NCBI GenBank assembly: GCA_903813345.2
Contig: CAIIXF020000002.1
Span: 8,637,555 to 8,701,554 of the forward strand
Length of the DNA: 64,000 bases
From: Owenia fusiformis
Taxonomy: Eukaryota; Annelida; Polychaeta; Sabellida; Oweniidae
Direction: 5' to 3'
A program made the translations under genes and the position numbers. A model generated the notes under the pieces. That model made no database searches, was not told the origin of the DNA, and worked only from the letters and a program-made list of their open reading frames with translations. This document shows positions 53,286 through 64,000 of the stretch, in pieces (position 1 is the first letter of the stretch; each line of letters starts with the position of its first letter).

Positions 53286-55685
53286 TATATGTTTACTTCG
53301 TGGTGGATATTTTCAAGCCTTACAAAGATGCCTTGTAAAGAGTTATCAAGTGTCTGAAATTTAGATTATTCTAAACAAATTCAATATTTGTGTTTTGTAA
53401 GATCCGAAATAGCTACTTAGCCCCTTTAGATATAACACGTCCCATAACACAACTGTACCGAATGTACTTTACACGCGAAGTGAAGTGGTATATCTCTTTT
53501 ACGAGTGCGCGTGTTCCTGCTTTATTTGATTGGGTTGGTCTTGAGCGATCAAAGGTCTAATTTGACTAACTGATAATGAACTAGGTGACTTAATGTCAGA
53601 TCACATGGTTATATAAAAATACGGATATTGTCATATGATCTACTGTTATTTTTTATCTCCCCGATGCATCAACGTAACGCCCTTATCGTGACTCGCCCAC
53701 TAAAAACTCAGTTTGATGGAATATCATGGTCACCAAAATCATTGTCTTTCTTCTCTCTGAGCCGGCCCTATCAAGCATTCACGACTTTTCTAATGTGATA
53801 AAGGAATTAGATTGGAGGTATTCAATGAAGTTTGTTAGTACCTCAGTAAATACGTGATCGTGATTGGTCAAAGAGTGGTCAATAGCTTCGACTATTGACT
53901 GCACGACGAGAAATACTATGAGCATAATGGAGCAGAATAGTATTTCATTTGTGTGGTACTACATGTTTATATGTACTTTATTTGTGACTATTGATAATGA
54001 ATATTATAATCTGTATAGCCATCACAAAAATGTTAATTAACCGAATAACTAATCAGCAGTTCTAAAGGTTTTGGCCTGGCACGTGGTATATACTTGTACA
54101 TTGTCACAAACATGTACAATAATGTAACACAGTAAAACCTAGATATCCAAACACCCCTAATCCCAACGCCTCTCTATCATGTGAAAACAACCTCAGTCCC
54201 AATTCTAACGCGTATTGCTAATATACGAACACTTTTGGCCGGTGCCTGTACTGGCACACGCATGACACAGGTTTGATTGTAGTATGATAATACAATATAT
54301 GGTTACGTTGCACTAATAATCGTGATATTACTAATACATATTTGATCTACCTTTATAATAAATCATTCACTACTGTATGCAGGTTGGTACGTACTCTAAT
54401 ATTAGGCGTGGTCGTAAATGATTGTTGGAATAACAATGTACGCAACTACTGTAGATAGTCTAACATCAAGTCTAGGAGCCCCTCCTTCTACTAGGTTGAG
54501 AGATGTGTAGAAGATGGGGGTGGGGTCGGGGTGGTCTCAAGCAGGGGCGGATCTGGGAACCAACAAGGGGGGCTGAGAAAAAACTTCCGCGCTTGCGCGG
54601 AAACAAATTAGTGACAGTTTGAGGCTCATTTTCTTCCAAATTTGGTCTAAAATTAGAAGATAGTAATGACCAAAAAGGCCTTTTTGAGCCAGAATCTAAG
54701 GGCCCGATTTTTTTCTGCCTCCCCCCGGATCCGGTCTCAAGGGCTTGCATTGAGACTTCAAGATAACGGATTTTTGTGAAAAATTCTCATATTAAAAGAC
54801 TTGATATTAAATGTGGCGAATGTCTCTAAAGAGAGAAATTATTTTGGTATTGGTCTCAATATTTTTAATACGATATTCCTCATTAACACGCTATTTTGGC
54901 ATTTATAGATTATGATTCATATCTGTTTGATTCATAAAATTAGTTAGAAAATATTTTATTTTTCAAACTAAATTACATGTGATATTAAAAAAGTTATTTT
55001 ATTGGATTTAAGATCGGAATTATACTGACATGTGTGATAATGACACTGCAAATATAACAAAACAAATGTGGGTAGTGCTTGAGTACGTATATCTACTAGT
55101 ACATATCGCAATATCTCAAAGTCCGAAAAGATTAATAAGTAACCTGTGATTCATATCATATGATGATTGTATATATATTGAACCTGCAATTAAGTTGGAT
55201 TGTCGAAGATTGGTTCAGAATTTAGGACCACACTTCACATTACTTCAATGGTAACGACAAACAGCTGAAGTGTTAGTACCTAGTTAGGTTTCGCAGGGGT
55301 TATATATATTTTAGTTTCGTAAGGTAAATCCAAAACTGATTTTTTAAGTCTGTGGTAGTTTAATATCAGGGCAGTACATCGAAACGTCATTGCAGTTCAG
55401 CAGCATCACAACGAGGAAGTGAAAAAGATTAATTACGTATAACTAGGATTATTTCATTAGAGACAAAAATACTATTAAAGTGGATATATGTTATTTATTT
55501 ATTAAATACCGAAGTTCACATGGTAGTTCAAGACTTCTGACAATTAGTAAACATTTTCATAGAAGAATTAAGCTATTTCTGTGACAAAACACCCGGAAAC
55601 CTTTAGCATAGGAAGACATCGTAATAGAAGGATCAAAGGAGACGCCTATGCATAAATAGCCTGAAATCCACGAAATTCACAAACA
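53286..55685. other. Intergenic region upstream of the ABCA gene
   Basis: A dispersed-repeat copy (54541-54738, with GGGGCGGATCTGGG and CCCCGGATCCGG ends) and a CAGTAAAACCT end at 54131. The promoter and any 5' untranslated exon of the ABCA gene may lie in the last kilobase. A CATAAATA motif at 55651 is only 35 bases before the ATG and is doubtful as a TATA box. Confidence 0.4.
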
Positions 55686-58600
55686 ATGGCGAGATCGAGT
55701 CAATTCTTACTACTTCTTTGGAAGAATTACCTGCTTCAAAAACGTCGGATATTAGTTACTGTTTTTGAAATAGGAATACCGACATTTTTAACTATAATTC
55801 TCATACTCATCCGTCAACGTGTTGTGTCGGAAGATGTTCCAAACCCCACAGAATGGCAAAGTTTTGATGTAGACAAACTTCCCAGTAATCCTTTTCCTTT
55901 TGGAAAGTGGCAACTGGGGTTCACCCCCTCGGACCCGGAAGTGCAATCCCTGATGGAAAGAGTGGGAAGCAGACTTAATTGTGATGTACAAGGTAAGCCT
56001 TGTTTGTTTTTCCTTTTATTGCTTGGTTATTTGGTTGTTTTTTCCCTTGATTGCTTGGTGATCTTAGACTCTTTCAGTCTTAACAAGTGCACTGTACAGT
56101 TTTATTGCATAAATTCATCACAAGATGGTAATTTCAATTTTTAAAATCTTTGAATGGGTGATAATTTGGTTTTCACGGGTTGCAGCTAAAAAGAATTAGG
56201 AATATACGATCCCACTCGATTCAAAAGTCATAGTTTCCGTATAGGGGGTGCCACATACGCGGCAGCAAGGGGATTATCAGACTCACAAATAAGGGATTTA
56301 GGGAGGTGGAAGTCGGACACTTTCAAACTGTATATACGCTAATAACTAGGTTACACTTTCAAGCAATATTAGATGTAAGCCAGACAGCTCATTTTATGCT
56401 GAGGCACCAATCATTGTGATAGTATATTTTATTATCAAACTTCATATATATTGTTAGCCCAGAGACTGTCATACAACAGGACTTTTTATACGTAGTGGGG
56501 TTTATTTTGTATTTGAACCACAACTGGTCACTCTATTCTTTATAGAATAAGGATAGTCAAGTATTACTATATTTAGTCATTTCATCAGTCTCAAGAAAAT
56601 GTTTATGTCAATTTATAAAGTCTTCTGAAAATTAAGATATTTACATGGGATTGACTTGTTGTAGTTGTTATTCTTTACGTACTAATACATTTTAGAAACT
56701 CAAATTTTCTTGATTTATTTGTTTTACACTTACTAAGTTGGTGGGGCCACAAAGTAACTGGCGGGTTGGAAAATTGGGATAAGTACAGTTCTTTGTTGTG
56801 GCGGGTATTCAGACCCCACCTTTAACCGATTCAGGATATTAGCTGTAATTTTAGGTTTAACACCAGGTAAGGGTGTTTTCACGCTTGAGAGGCTCCCAAG
56901 GCTCGCACACGTGTTTAGTATCAAAGCTTAATGCCTGTATTTCGGTTAAATAGAATAACTTAGTTAGTGCATAAAACCACAATTATGAGCAAAATAATTG
57001 TATTTATGAACAGCTAAGGGAGTCTCTCTTGTGTGTGTTTCTGGGGAGTTACCTCTTGTGCTTCCACCTTGTTCAGCTTTCCCAAGTTAGGATGACATCA
57101 TTCTCCTCCAATAAGATTACGAGGTGTTGCATACGTAAGAAGTCACGTGACCAGCTTCAGCCAATCACAGATAGCGTCACCTCAGATTTTCCGCCATTCT
57201 TCTGCTTGATCCTGACTGATTTATTAGAAGCAAGTTTTCCATTATTTTCATCGCTTTTCAGCATAAATCATGACAACAGATAAATCACTTTGTTTGTTAA
57301 AACAAAAAATACAATCAAATTCTACTTTTCATTCTATGTGTGTTCCAAAAATGTACATGTACTTAAATTGTTTCATCTGTTCTTTCAAACCAATTCCAAA
57401 AACGTACTGTATACAGGGTGTCCCGAAAGTATGCCCCCCCCATAGGCAGACATATACCACTGCGTCATAGTATGTGTCATATATCATTTTAAAGCTTATC
57501 CAAAGTTACATTGATTCACCAAGTATCATGGTTCAACTCTCAAATGTGAAAAACTAAGAAGCATTTCAAAATTTAGTGTTTGGTCAAAATTAAGTTCAGT
57601 TTTACACCAAATCACTAGTCAATGTGTCCTTCTGGGCCATCTTAACAGCAGCAATTATTTTCAGGTCGGATGGATATTGAGTTGGAAAAAGAGAACAGTG
57701 AGGGTAGAAACTCTCAGGAAACTCATCTGAAATGCCTTAACAGGTTTTAAGAGGGTTATAAAACTATACACCCCTATTTGAAGGGCTTTTAAGGTCATAT
57801 CTGAAAATAATTGCTGCTATTAACATGGCCAAGGGGGAACTCATTGACTAGGAACTAGGGGCCCCATACTTTCGGGACACCCTGTATTGTGTCGAGTGCC
57901 GATAATGCGTTATTAGCATCAACTGTCTCGACGGGTAATTTGTCCAATTAAAGGTTTTATATGCAGATGCTGTAAACAGTCCCCTCTCAAGTGTGTCTCC
58001 TCGTGCTTATTTATGCCCATTGTCCACTCGATCTTGGCATTCCGATAGAACCAATGTTAACACTGATCATGCCAAATAGAAAGCAAAATACGTGTTACAC
58101 TATAGTGGCTATGCACTCACGTGGTTGTACATGCATTTCTGTTTCTCCATCTCTGATAGGGCACCATTAGATACATTCTTTTTTATCACATTCTCCTTTG
58201 TTGAATTAATACCTTTCTAATTTCAGTTCGTAATATAGTATTATTTTGATGCTCACATCCAAAATATCTGAATTCAAAAGGTTGTTTTAGAAATAGAGTT
58301 TCGAAGTATTATTTCTTGGACTGACGGTTTACCCATAGAACCCATTCTGTTTATTGAACTGTTATCTCAAGCCCTCCAGCTCTACACGAAGAATACTTCA
58401 GATCACATTCAAGTATACTGTTGGTCTGATAACAATTGTTTCAACAAATTCGTTTTATTCAAGCTCAGCAGAACATAAGCCTTTGTGATTTCTGGTCGGT
58501 TGCCCGTTGCATTCGTTCGACTTTGCTTCGCTAAGAGATCTATGGTAATTGATAACTAGACTCTGTGCGCAGGGTACTGGTTGGTCATCCTTTCTATGAG

Positions 58601-61600
58601 GTGTATAGCTACCATCGTGATTAACACGGTGTTAATATATGCATCACCCCCCTTGTCAACAATCCCGACTTCCAATTGATTGACGAGTAAAATTGATTAA
58701 TTTAAATCAACTTGAATCTTTTCCTCAATTACAATGTATTGGTCATTATTTTGTAACAAGATTGTATCATAAAGCCCACGATTGTACACAGGGTATAATA
58801 ATATGGGGGAGTGAGGATCCGATGGTAACATTTTGGAGGACTTGTGCACTGTACTTATTACTTACCTCTATACGTGTAGGTTTAACCAATGTTTTATTAA
58901 ATTCATTTTTAGGGTATGGCACAGAGGAATTGATGGTGAGCCGACTCAACAACATCAGTACCGGGTTGAACTACCTCTCGGGGATCGTATTTTCGTCCGG
59001 TGTAGCCTCACTCGGAGATTCAAATTCCATTCGTTATACCATCAGAATGAAGTCATACAGACAAAGCACTGGAACATTGAATCTCGTCACAAATAATTGG
59101 TATACGGAATATAATTTCCCAGGGTTCCAGCGTGTCGGACCGAGAGAGCGAGGTAGAACGTATGGGGGATCACCAGGTAAATAGGAATGAAATATCATCT
59201 GGATCCAGATGGATAATGTAGATTTAATTGAATGTCGTATTTCCCAAGGAGCTTCAAGAGAAAGCCCAAGGGTTTCCTAAAAAATGTAGTTGAAGAAATG
59301 CAAATATTACAAATCTGGCGCATCATTTTCAATAGTTTCGATTCTCAAATTACCACTCGATCCATAATATGTACATGTACATGTATAGCCCTATTAACAT
59401 TTACACAAATAGCCTTTTCAATGAGCTATTCCCATGATCAGAATTCCCAGGGGATAGGTTGTTCAGAGAAGGAGTAGTCCATTATTATATATAACGCTTC
59501 TATATTTTGTATAATATAATACAAACGTGTCCATATACACTATTTTCATTTCCAGGATATATGCGAGAAGGCTTTCTCCCCCTTCAACATGTCATCGATT
59601 CGGAATTAATCAGACATAAAAACCCGAACGCCACACTTGAAGAAGATTTGGATATTCAACTAAGACGTTTCCCTTACCCACCATACATAAATGACGCGTT
59701 CGTTCTTGTTCTGCAACAGCAGTTCCCGTTTATTATAATGTTGAGCTTTATATTCACCGCCCTTCAAGTTGTCAAGGAGGTCGTCCACGAAAAGGAAAAG
59801 AAACTAAAGGTAACCATGGCAGCAAATAATAACATTACCTGTATTGTTTAAGATGGTTATTTGGAAAGAATTATTTGAAAGAAAGCGACATTTTATGCAT
59901 TTTAGGTTACAAAATATGTACACCCCGCCCATTTTGGCAACCAGGCACATTTTAAAAGCTGTTTATGCTTGAATAGATCGGTAGTTTATACTAAACTTAC
60001 ATTAAACATACTACTTTAACATGAGATACTCATGACCAATGGTGAATCAGGAGTCGCCAATTTTTTGGAAGGGAGTGTACACTGTAATTGTAACCACTTG
60101 TACAACATGTCATCAGATTAACTGATTTCTTTTCAAATTTTAGGAATCAATGAAGATGATGGGGCTGAATGGATGGCTGCATTGGGTTGCGTGGTTCACG
60201 AAATACCTCATATTCCTTTTGATATCCGTTCTCCTTATGACGTTCTTCTTCTGCATACGTGTGGGCAATGGGGCCGTTGTTGCGAACACCGATCCCTCTC
60301 TCCTGTTCGTGTTTCTCTTGTTATACTCGGTGACTACTATCATGTATTGTTTCATGATCAGCACCTTCTTCTCAAAAGGTGAGTGTTCGACTATGTTATC
60401 GTTCGGTAATTTCCGGAAAGCTCCGTAATTTCCGATGCTGTGTTCATCTGAAATGCCCACACTATTCATGCAATTAATGCCAAGATAGGACTGACAAAGA
60501 ATAAATGGTTCAGAAATCCAGTCCCCTTGTTTGATAAAGATAATGTAGATCATGATCAGTTACGTTTTCTTAACTTGCATTATAATTTCAAAAGGCATCA
60601 TTTTAAGGATTGAACCATATTCTTCCTTCAATTTTTCCTCGATCTGCATGTTAACTTCCACCATTCCCTATTAAAGATTTAGAAAATGTCCTTCATAATG
60701 TGAGTGCCCATTTAATAAAAACAGCATCCAAGATTCTAATAATATTTTTTATTGAACTGTATATGTACATGTAACTCTCTCAACACATATACATGTTGTG
60801 TCAACATTCTCTCGGCAGCGCTAGGTACAAGAACATATATACATATTATTTGCTTTCACTTCATCGGAACTCATATCAGAATACTCGTGTCAAAATTATT
60901 TTCATTTATTTTTGGTGTGTTTTCCAGCAAACTCTGGAGCTGCAGCGGCAGGGATCATCTTCTACTCGACCTATATCCCCTATATGCCCATATCGATGAA
61001 TTACGACACCCTCAACCTTGCCCAGAAGGTCGGGCCCATGATTTTCCACAACATTGCAATGGCTTACGGTGGGAGAGTCATCGGAATGTATGAGGGCATA
61101 GGTAGGTGCTTAATTTTTTCCATTCGCGTTTAGGTTGTGAAAAACATTGCAAACTTAAACTCCCTCTATTTTGATATAAACCCATAACTATAACTGTAGT
61201 AGATGCTCAATTTTAATGATGGCGTATGATTTTAATGTCTTATATTTTATTGTGTCTGGTCCCATTTGTTGACCTACAAACAGCGCCCAGATAGGCATTA
61301 CCCCCAGGTTGAAAATATATAACAATATATGACAAACCGGAAAACATTTATTGGAATGACTCTGGTATTATATTCCTTAGAACAGTGACCTCAATCTGTA
61401 CTTAATGTGGAGATCTGCAACATTTCACAATGTGATGAGGCAAAAAGAACTTAAAACCCTTTCATGTCATTACTTAATTTTAGGCTCTGGTCTGCAATGG
61501 CGTTATTTCTTTACTCCTGTATCAGTAGACGACAGTCTTACGATGGCCCATATTTTCCTAATGTTAATAGTAGACGCTGTATTATACGGTTTAGTCACAT

Positions 61601-63224
61601 GGTACGTGGAGGGTGTGTTCCCCGGGGAATACGGTATACCACAGCCATGGTATTTTCCCTTCACGGTAAGTGAACGTTAATGTTTTGTAACTTTTTAAGG
61701 AATTGCTTTTAAATTGTTATCAATTCTCTTTATACAAGTTACTTGCAGTCGGTATTTGCCTGTCCATCTATTAGTTGGTACATCCCTAGTCTATTAAGTT
61801 TTAACCCATCTTCTATTTGATAATGTTTTTGACGTTAATAACGTTTGTCTTTTCTCGATTTGAGTATTTATGTGCATTTCATATATTCATTTTTTTCACT
61901 TTGATTTTAACCAAAAACCTCTCTTTTATTAAAAAATTAACCATAGATACACTGGCAGCTCCACCATCTGCTAATGTTTCACGTTTTATATATATTGCCT
62001 AAGATAACATACAATACAATTCTGGCGGGGGACTTTTGGGCTGTACGACCCCCGCACACCTCTTTACTTTCATCAAAATTAAGTTTAATCCACATTTTCT
62101 TGACAAATATGCTTTTTGGAAGTTTTTAGGAGACACATTTTGTCAAAAACGGCATGGTTTGTCAAAATTGGCAGTTTTAAAATCAAATTTAGAATCATTT
62201 TAAGTAGCCTCATTTTTAAGAACTACATACCCTATCTGAAAGAGCCCATCCTGGCAAACACCTGCAATGTGCATGTACACAACATTCCAAATTCTACTGC
62301 ATATTTTATTGTTTTATATAGAGAAGTTATTGGTGCGGGGCCAAGCAGCTGAATGCAGTGGGGGATGATGACGAGGAAATCATGGGTGGAGGATATGGGC
62401 AAAACTCGGAGTACTTCGAAAAAGAACCAATGCGTTTGAACCCTGGAATAAAAATACGGAATCTCAGAAAGGTTAGGCACGATGCATTGCGTATATATTG
62501 AAAATAAATTTCGTATAGATACATTTAACATCTCTCTACTAGTGTAGCTCAAAGAATTAGTTTGTTAGATCAAAAATAGTAGCATTTTAATTACTATGAA
62601 ACCTGTGTATTCGAACATTTATCTAATCTTTGCCTCTCAATGTGAACACTTTTTCTCGGTCCCAAATTTGTTTCGTATTGACCTGTACATGTTGAGGAGA
62701 ATGTATACTTGTTGTGTTACTGTATGTCATTTTTGGATAGTTAAGAACGAATATATTTTACACTCCCCTCCAAAAGTATGGCAACTCCCCATCGAAGCCT
62801 GCTAAAGCTTGGGTCGTTCATGTTTGGACTGAATTCATCGCCAAACATAATCAAGCAATCGAACATTGATGATCTAATATACTGCAGATTCTTGCAGATT
62901 GGAGGTTAATTATGACTTTGATGATTTTTTGGGGAAATCACACTCTGTACAAACAATCAACACCTAGTCCATCGGAAACCTATTGTTGCTTTAGGAGGGC
63001 AATGTAATAAGGGCTACCAATAAATGCTACGTATGTCAATGGAATTTTTGTTGTCTCAAAAACGGGAAGACAAGAAAAACTGAAAATGTTCTTTTTACTT
63101 TTGTAGGAGTTTGGGCAGAAAACAGCTGTAGCAGGTATGACCTTGAACATGTATGAAGGTCAGATCACTGCGTTACTCGGGCACAACGGTGCTGGCAAGA
63201 CGACGACCATGTCTATGTTGACAG
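55686..63224 (+). CDS. ABCA3-like ABC transporter, N-terminal part (continues past the window)
   Basis: ABCA proteins are full-length ABC transporters moving phospholipids across membranes; ABCA3 loads surfactant lipid into lamellar bodies in vertebrates. Eight coding exons were read: 55686-55992, 58913-59176, 59556-59809, 60144-60378, 60928-61101, 61484-61665, 62322-62471 and 63107-63224, all GT-AG and phase-consistent, encoding 561 residues. Residues 7-40 hold [19 protein letters not shown] and the first membrane helix. The luminal loop follows, up to about residue 220 ([22 protein letters not shown]). Membrane helices lie in exons 3-6 ([40 protein letters not shown]). The linker has SYWCG, and Walker A (GHNGAGKTT) is at residues 547-555. 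Order and motifs follow human ABCA3. Other ABCA members are less similar in my reading. The remaining NBD1 and the whole second half lie beyond 64 kb. Confidence 0.95.
57414..57884. mobile_element. CAGGGTGTCC-family MITE, copy 2 (ABCA intron 1)
   Basis: Perfect 20-bp terminal inverted repeats CAGGGTGTCCCGAAAGTATG with TA on each side, as expected for the Tc1/mariner superfamily. Length 471 bp, no coding capacity. The near-perfect ends suggest a fairly young insertion. Confidence 0.92.
58510..58577. repeat. CATTCGTTCGACTT...GCGCAGGGTA dispersed repeat
   Basis: CATTCGTTCGACTTTGCTTC is followed about 30 bp later by ACTCTGTGCGCAGGGTA. The same pair of motifs occurs at 7546-7590 and 14387-14459 with variable spacing. 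Probably the end of an unidentified repeat family. Confidence 0.6.
62760..62790. repeat. Tc1-type terminal sequence (solo)
   Basis: CACTCCCCTCCAAAAGTATG matches similar ends at about 15098, 40444 and 45690. No partner end or transposase was recognised nearby. It lies in an ABCA intron. Confidence 0.6.
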
Positions 63225-64000
63225 GTAAGTTAACCATTTTGATTGATCATTGACCAGCTTTATATCAACTATTTTCACAAACAAAGAAAGTTTATCCATC
63301 TTTGGTTGATTTTCCAATACTAGTTATGTCAGCCCATGATATGAGTATGGCTAATATATATTCTGCCGACTAAAAAAGATGGCAAGATTACTTGATGTTT
63401 TCGCTTACAACTGCTCTAGCCAACATCTCGAGACATCTTTAATCAAGGCCTGGTATTTTATTTCCTTTCGATCGAACTATATAATAGGGGGCAGCAGATA
63501 TAACATTGTCAGCAATCAGAGAGGTTTTGGCCATATTTTGTAAGCGTTGTGCTCGTGACAATAAGGAGTTTAAGCTTGCAATGTTTTTCACAACCTAAAC
63601 GTGAACGGAATATATAAACGATTCATTTGTATGGGCAATTGGTCATACTGTGCGTACAAGTTGGTTGTATAAGTTGTTGGTTGGTTGTATAGGTTGGCGT
63701 TTCGATTTTACCAGAACACGGCAATGCCATCCAGGGGCAGGTCGGTGTTATTTGTCAGTACAGCTCTAGAATTCTAAATCATTGTGAACCCGATATCAAA
63801 CACTTAGTGTGAGAGATGGGCCGCTTAATTTCGTCATTTAGAGGGTTTTGCTAAATAGCTCTATTGTCAATTTCTCTCTGCTTCCAAGTTCTAAACGGAT
63901 ATCGTTTGATGTTTCGGCATTTTCAAAAATGGCCCAAATTCATGAATATCTAATATCTCACCGTGTCTTTCAGCATGAGGAAATTTCGATAATCGCAAAT
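63225..64000 (+). other. ABCA intron 8 (incomplete)
   Basis: Starts with the donor GTAAGT after the Walker A exon and runs to the window edge. No further ABCA exon (expected to start with the GLFPPTSG-type segment) was found. Confidence 0.7.

Noticed and set aside
54472-54750. 92-codon frame with a Pro/Arg-rich end
   Set aside because: It covers a dispersed G-run/C-run repeat copy.
58693-58912. Extension of the ABCA exon 2 frame upstream to an ATG
   Set aside because: The pyrimidine tract and AG at 58911-58912 fit exon 1 in phase, so the upstream part is intron.

Overview
The window is eukaryotic nuclear DNA from an animal. Protein genes are split by GT-AG introns, mostly with AG-pyrimidine-tract acceptors. 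A Pol III 7SL RNA gene, two nuclear tRNA genes and intron-encoded C/D snoRNAs are present. The sequence is AT-rich and crowded with Tc1/mariner-type miniature elements and non-LTR retrotransposons. An aquatic invertebrate, perhaps a mollusc or another lophotrochozoan, would fit, but this rests on general impression and no species can be named.

Layout: (1) 1-8.1 kb: a tRNA-Ala(AGC) gene on the minus strand, then a minus-strand MOSC-domain gene of the mARC type. I resolved five exons and one possible distal exon. (2) 8.1-22.4 kb: mostly non-coding. It holds a 5'-truncated CR1-like LINE (12.8-14.2 kb), an unrecognised 245-codon ORF with a poly(A) signal (16.1-16.9 kb), an apparently intact 7SL/SRP RNA gene (18.2-18.5 kb), a tandem duplication leading into four CRE octamers (19.8-20.2 kb) and a tRNA-Ser(AGA) gene (20.3 kb). 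(3) 22.4-34.7 kb: the ribosomal protein eL31 gene. Each of its three resolved introns carries one copy of the same C/D-box snoRNA. The third intron is about 10 kb because an antisense LINE landed in it and was then split by a 5.8-kb DNA element with long repeat-rich inverted termini; that element itself contains a foldback MITE. (4) 35-38 kb: foldback elements, one split by a 1.3-kb TTAA-flanked insertion. (5) 38.8-44.6 kb: a small gene predicted to encode a secreted protein with one SH3-like domain. Its large intron is filled with mariner relics and an odd AAAGCG-rich foldback. (6) 44.6-55.7 kb: repeats and MITEs with no convincing gene. (7) 55.7-64 kb: the first eight coding exons of an ABCA3-like lipid transporter, up to the Walker A motif of the first nucleotide-binding domain, running off the window.

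The genes do not form a pathway; this is an ordinary gene-sparse animal locus. The two most informative structures are the eL31 gene with its repeated intronic snoRNA, and the three-level nest of transposable elements inside its last intron. All exon models were read by eye from splice-site consensus, reading phase and remembered family sequences. No database or folding program was run.
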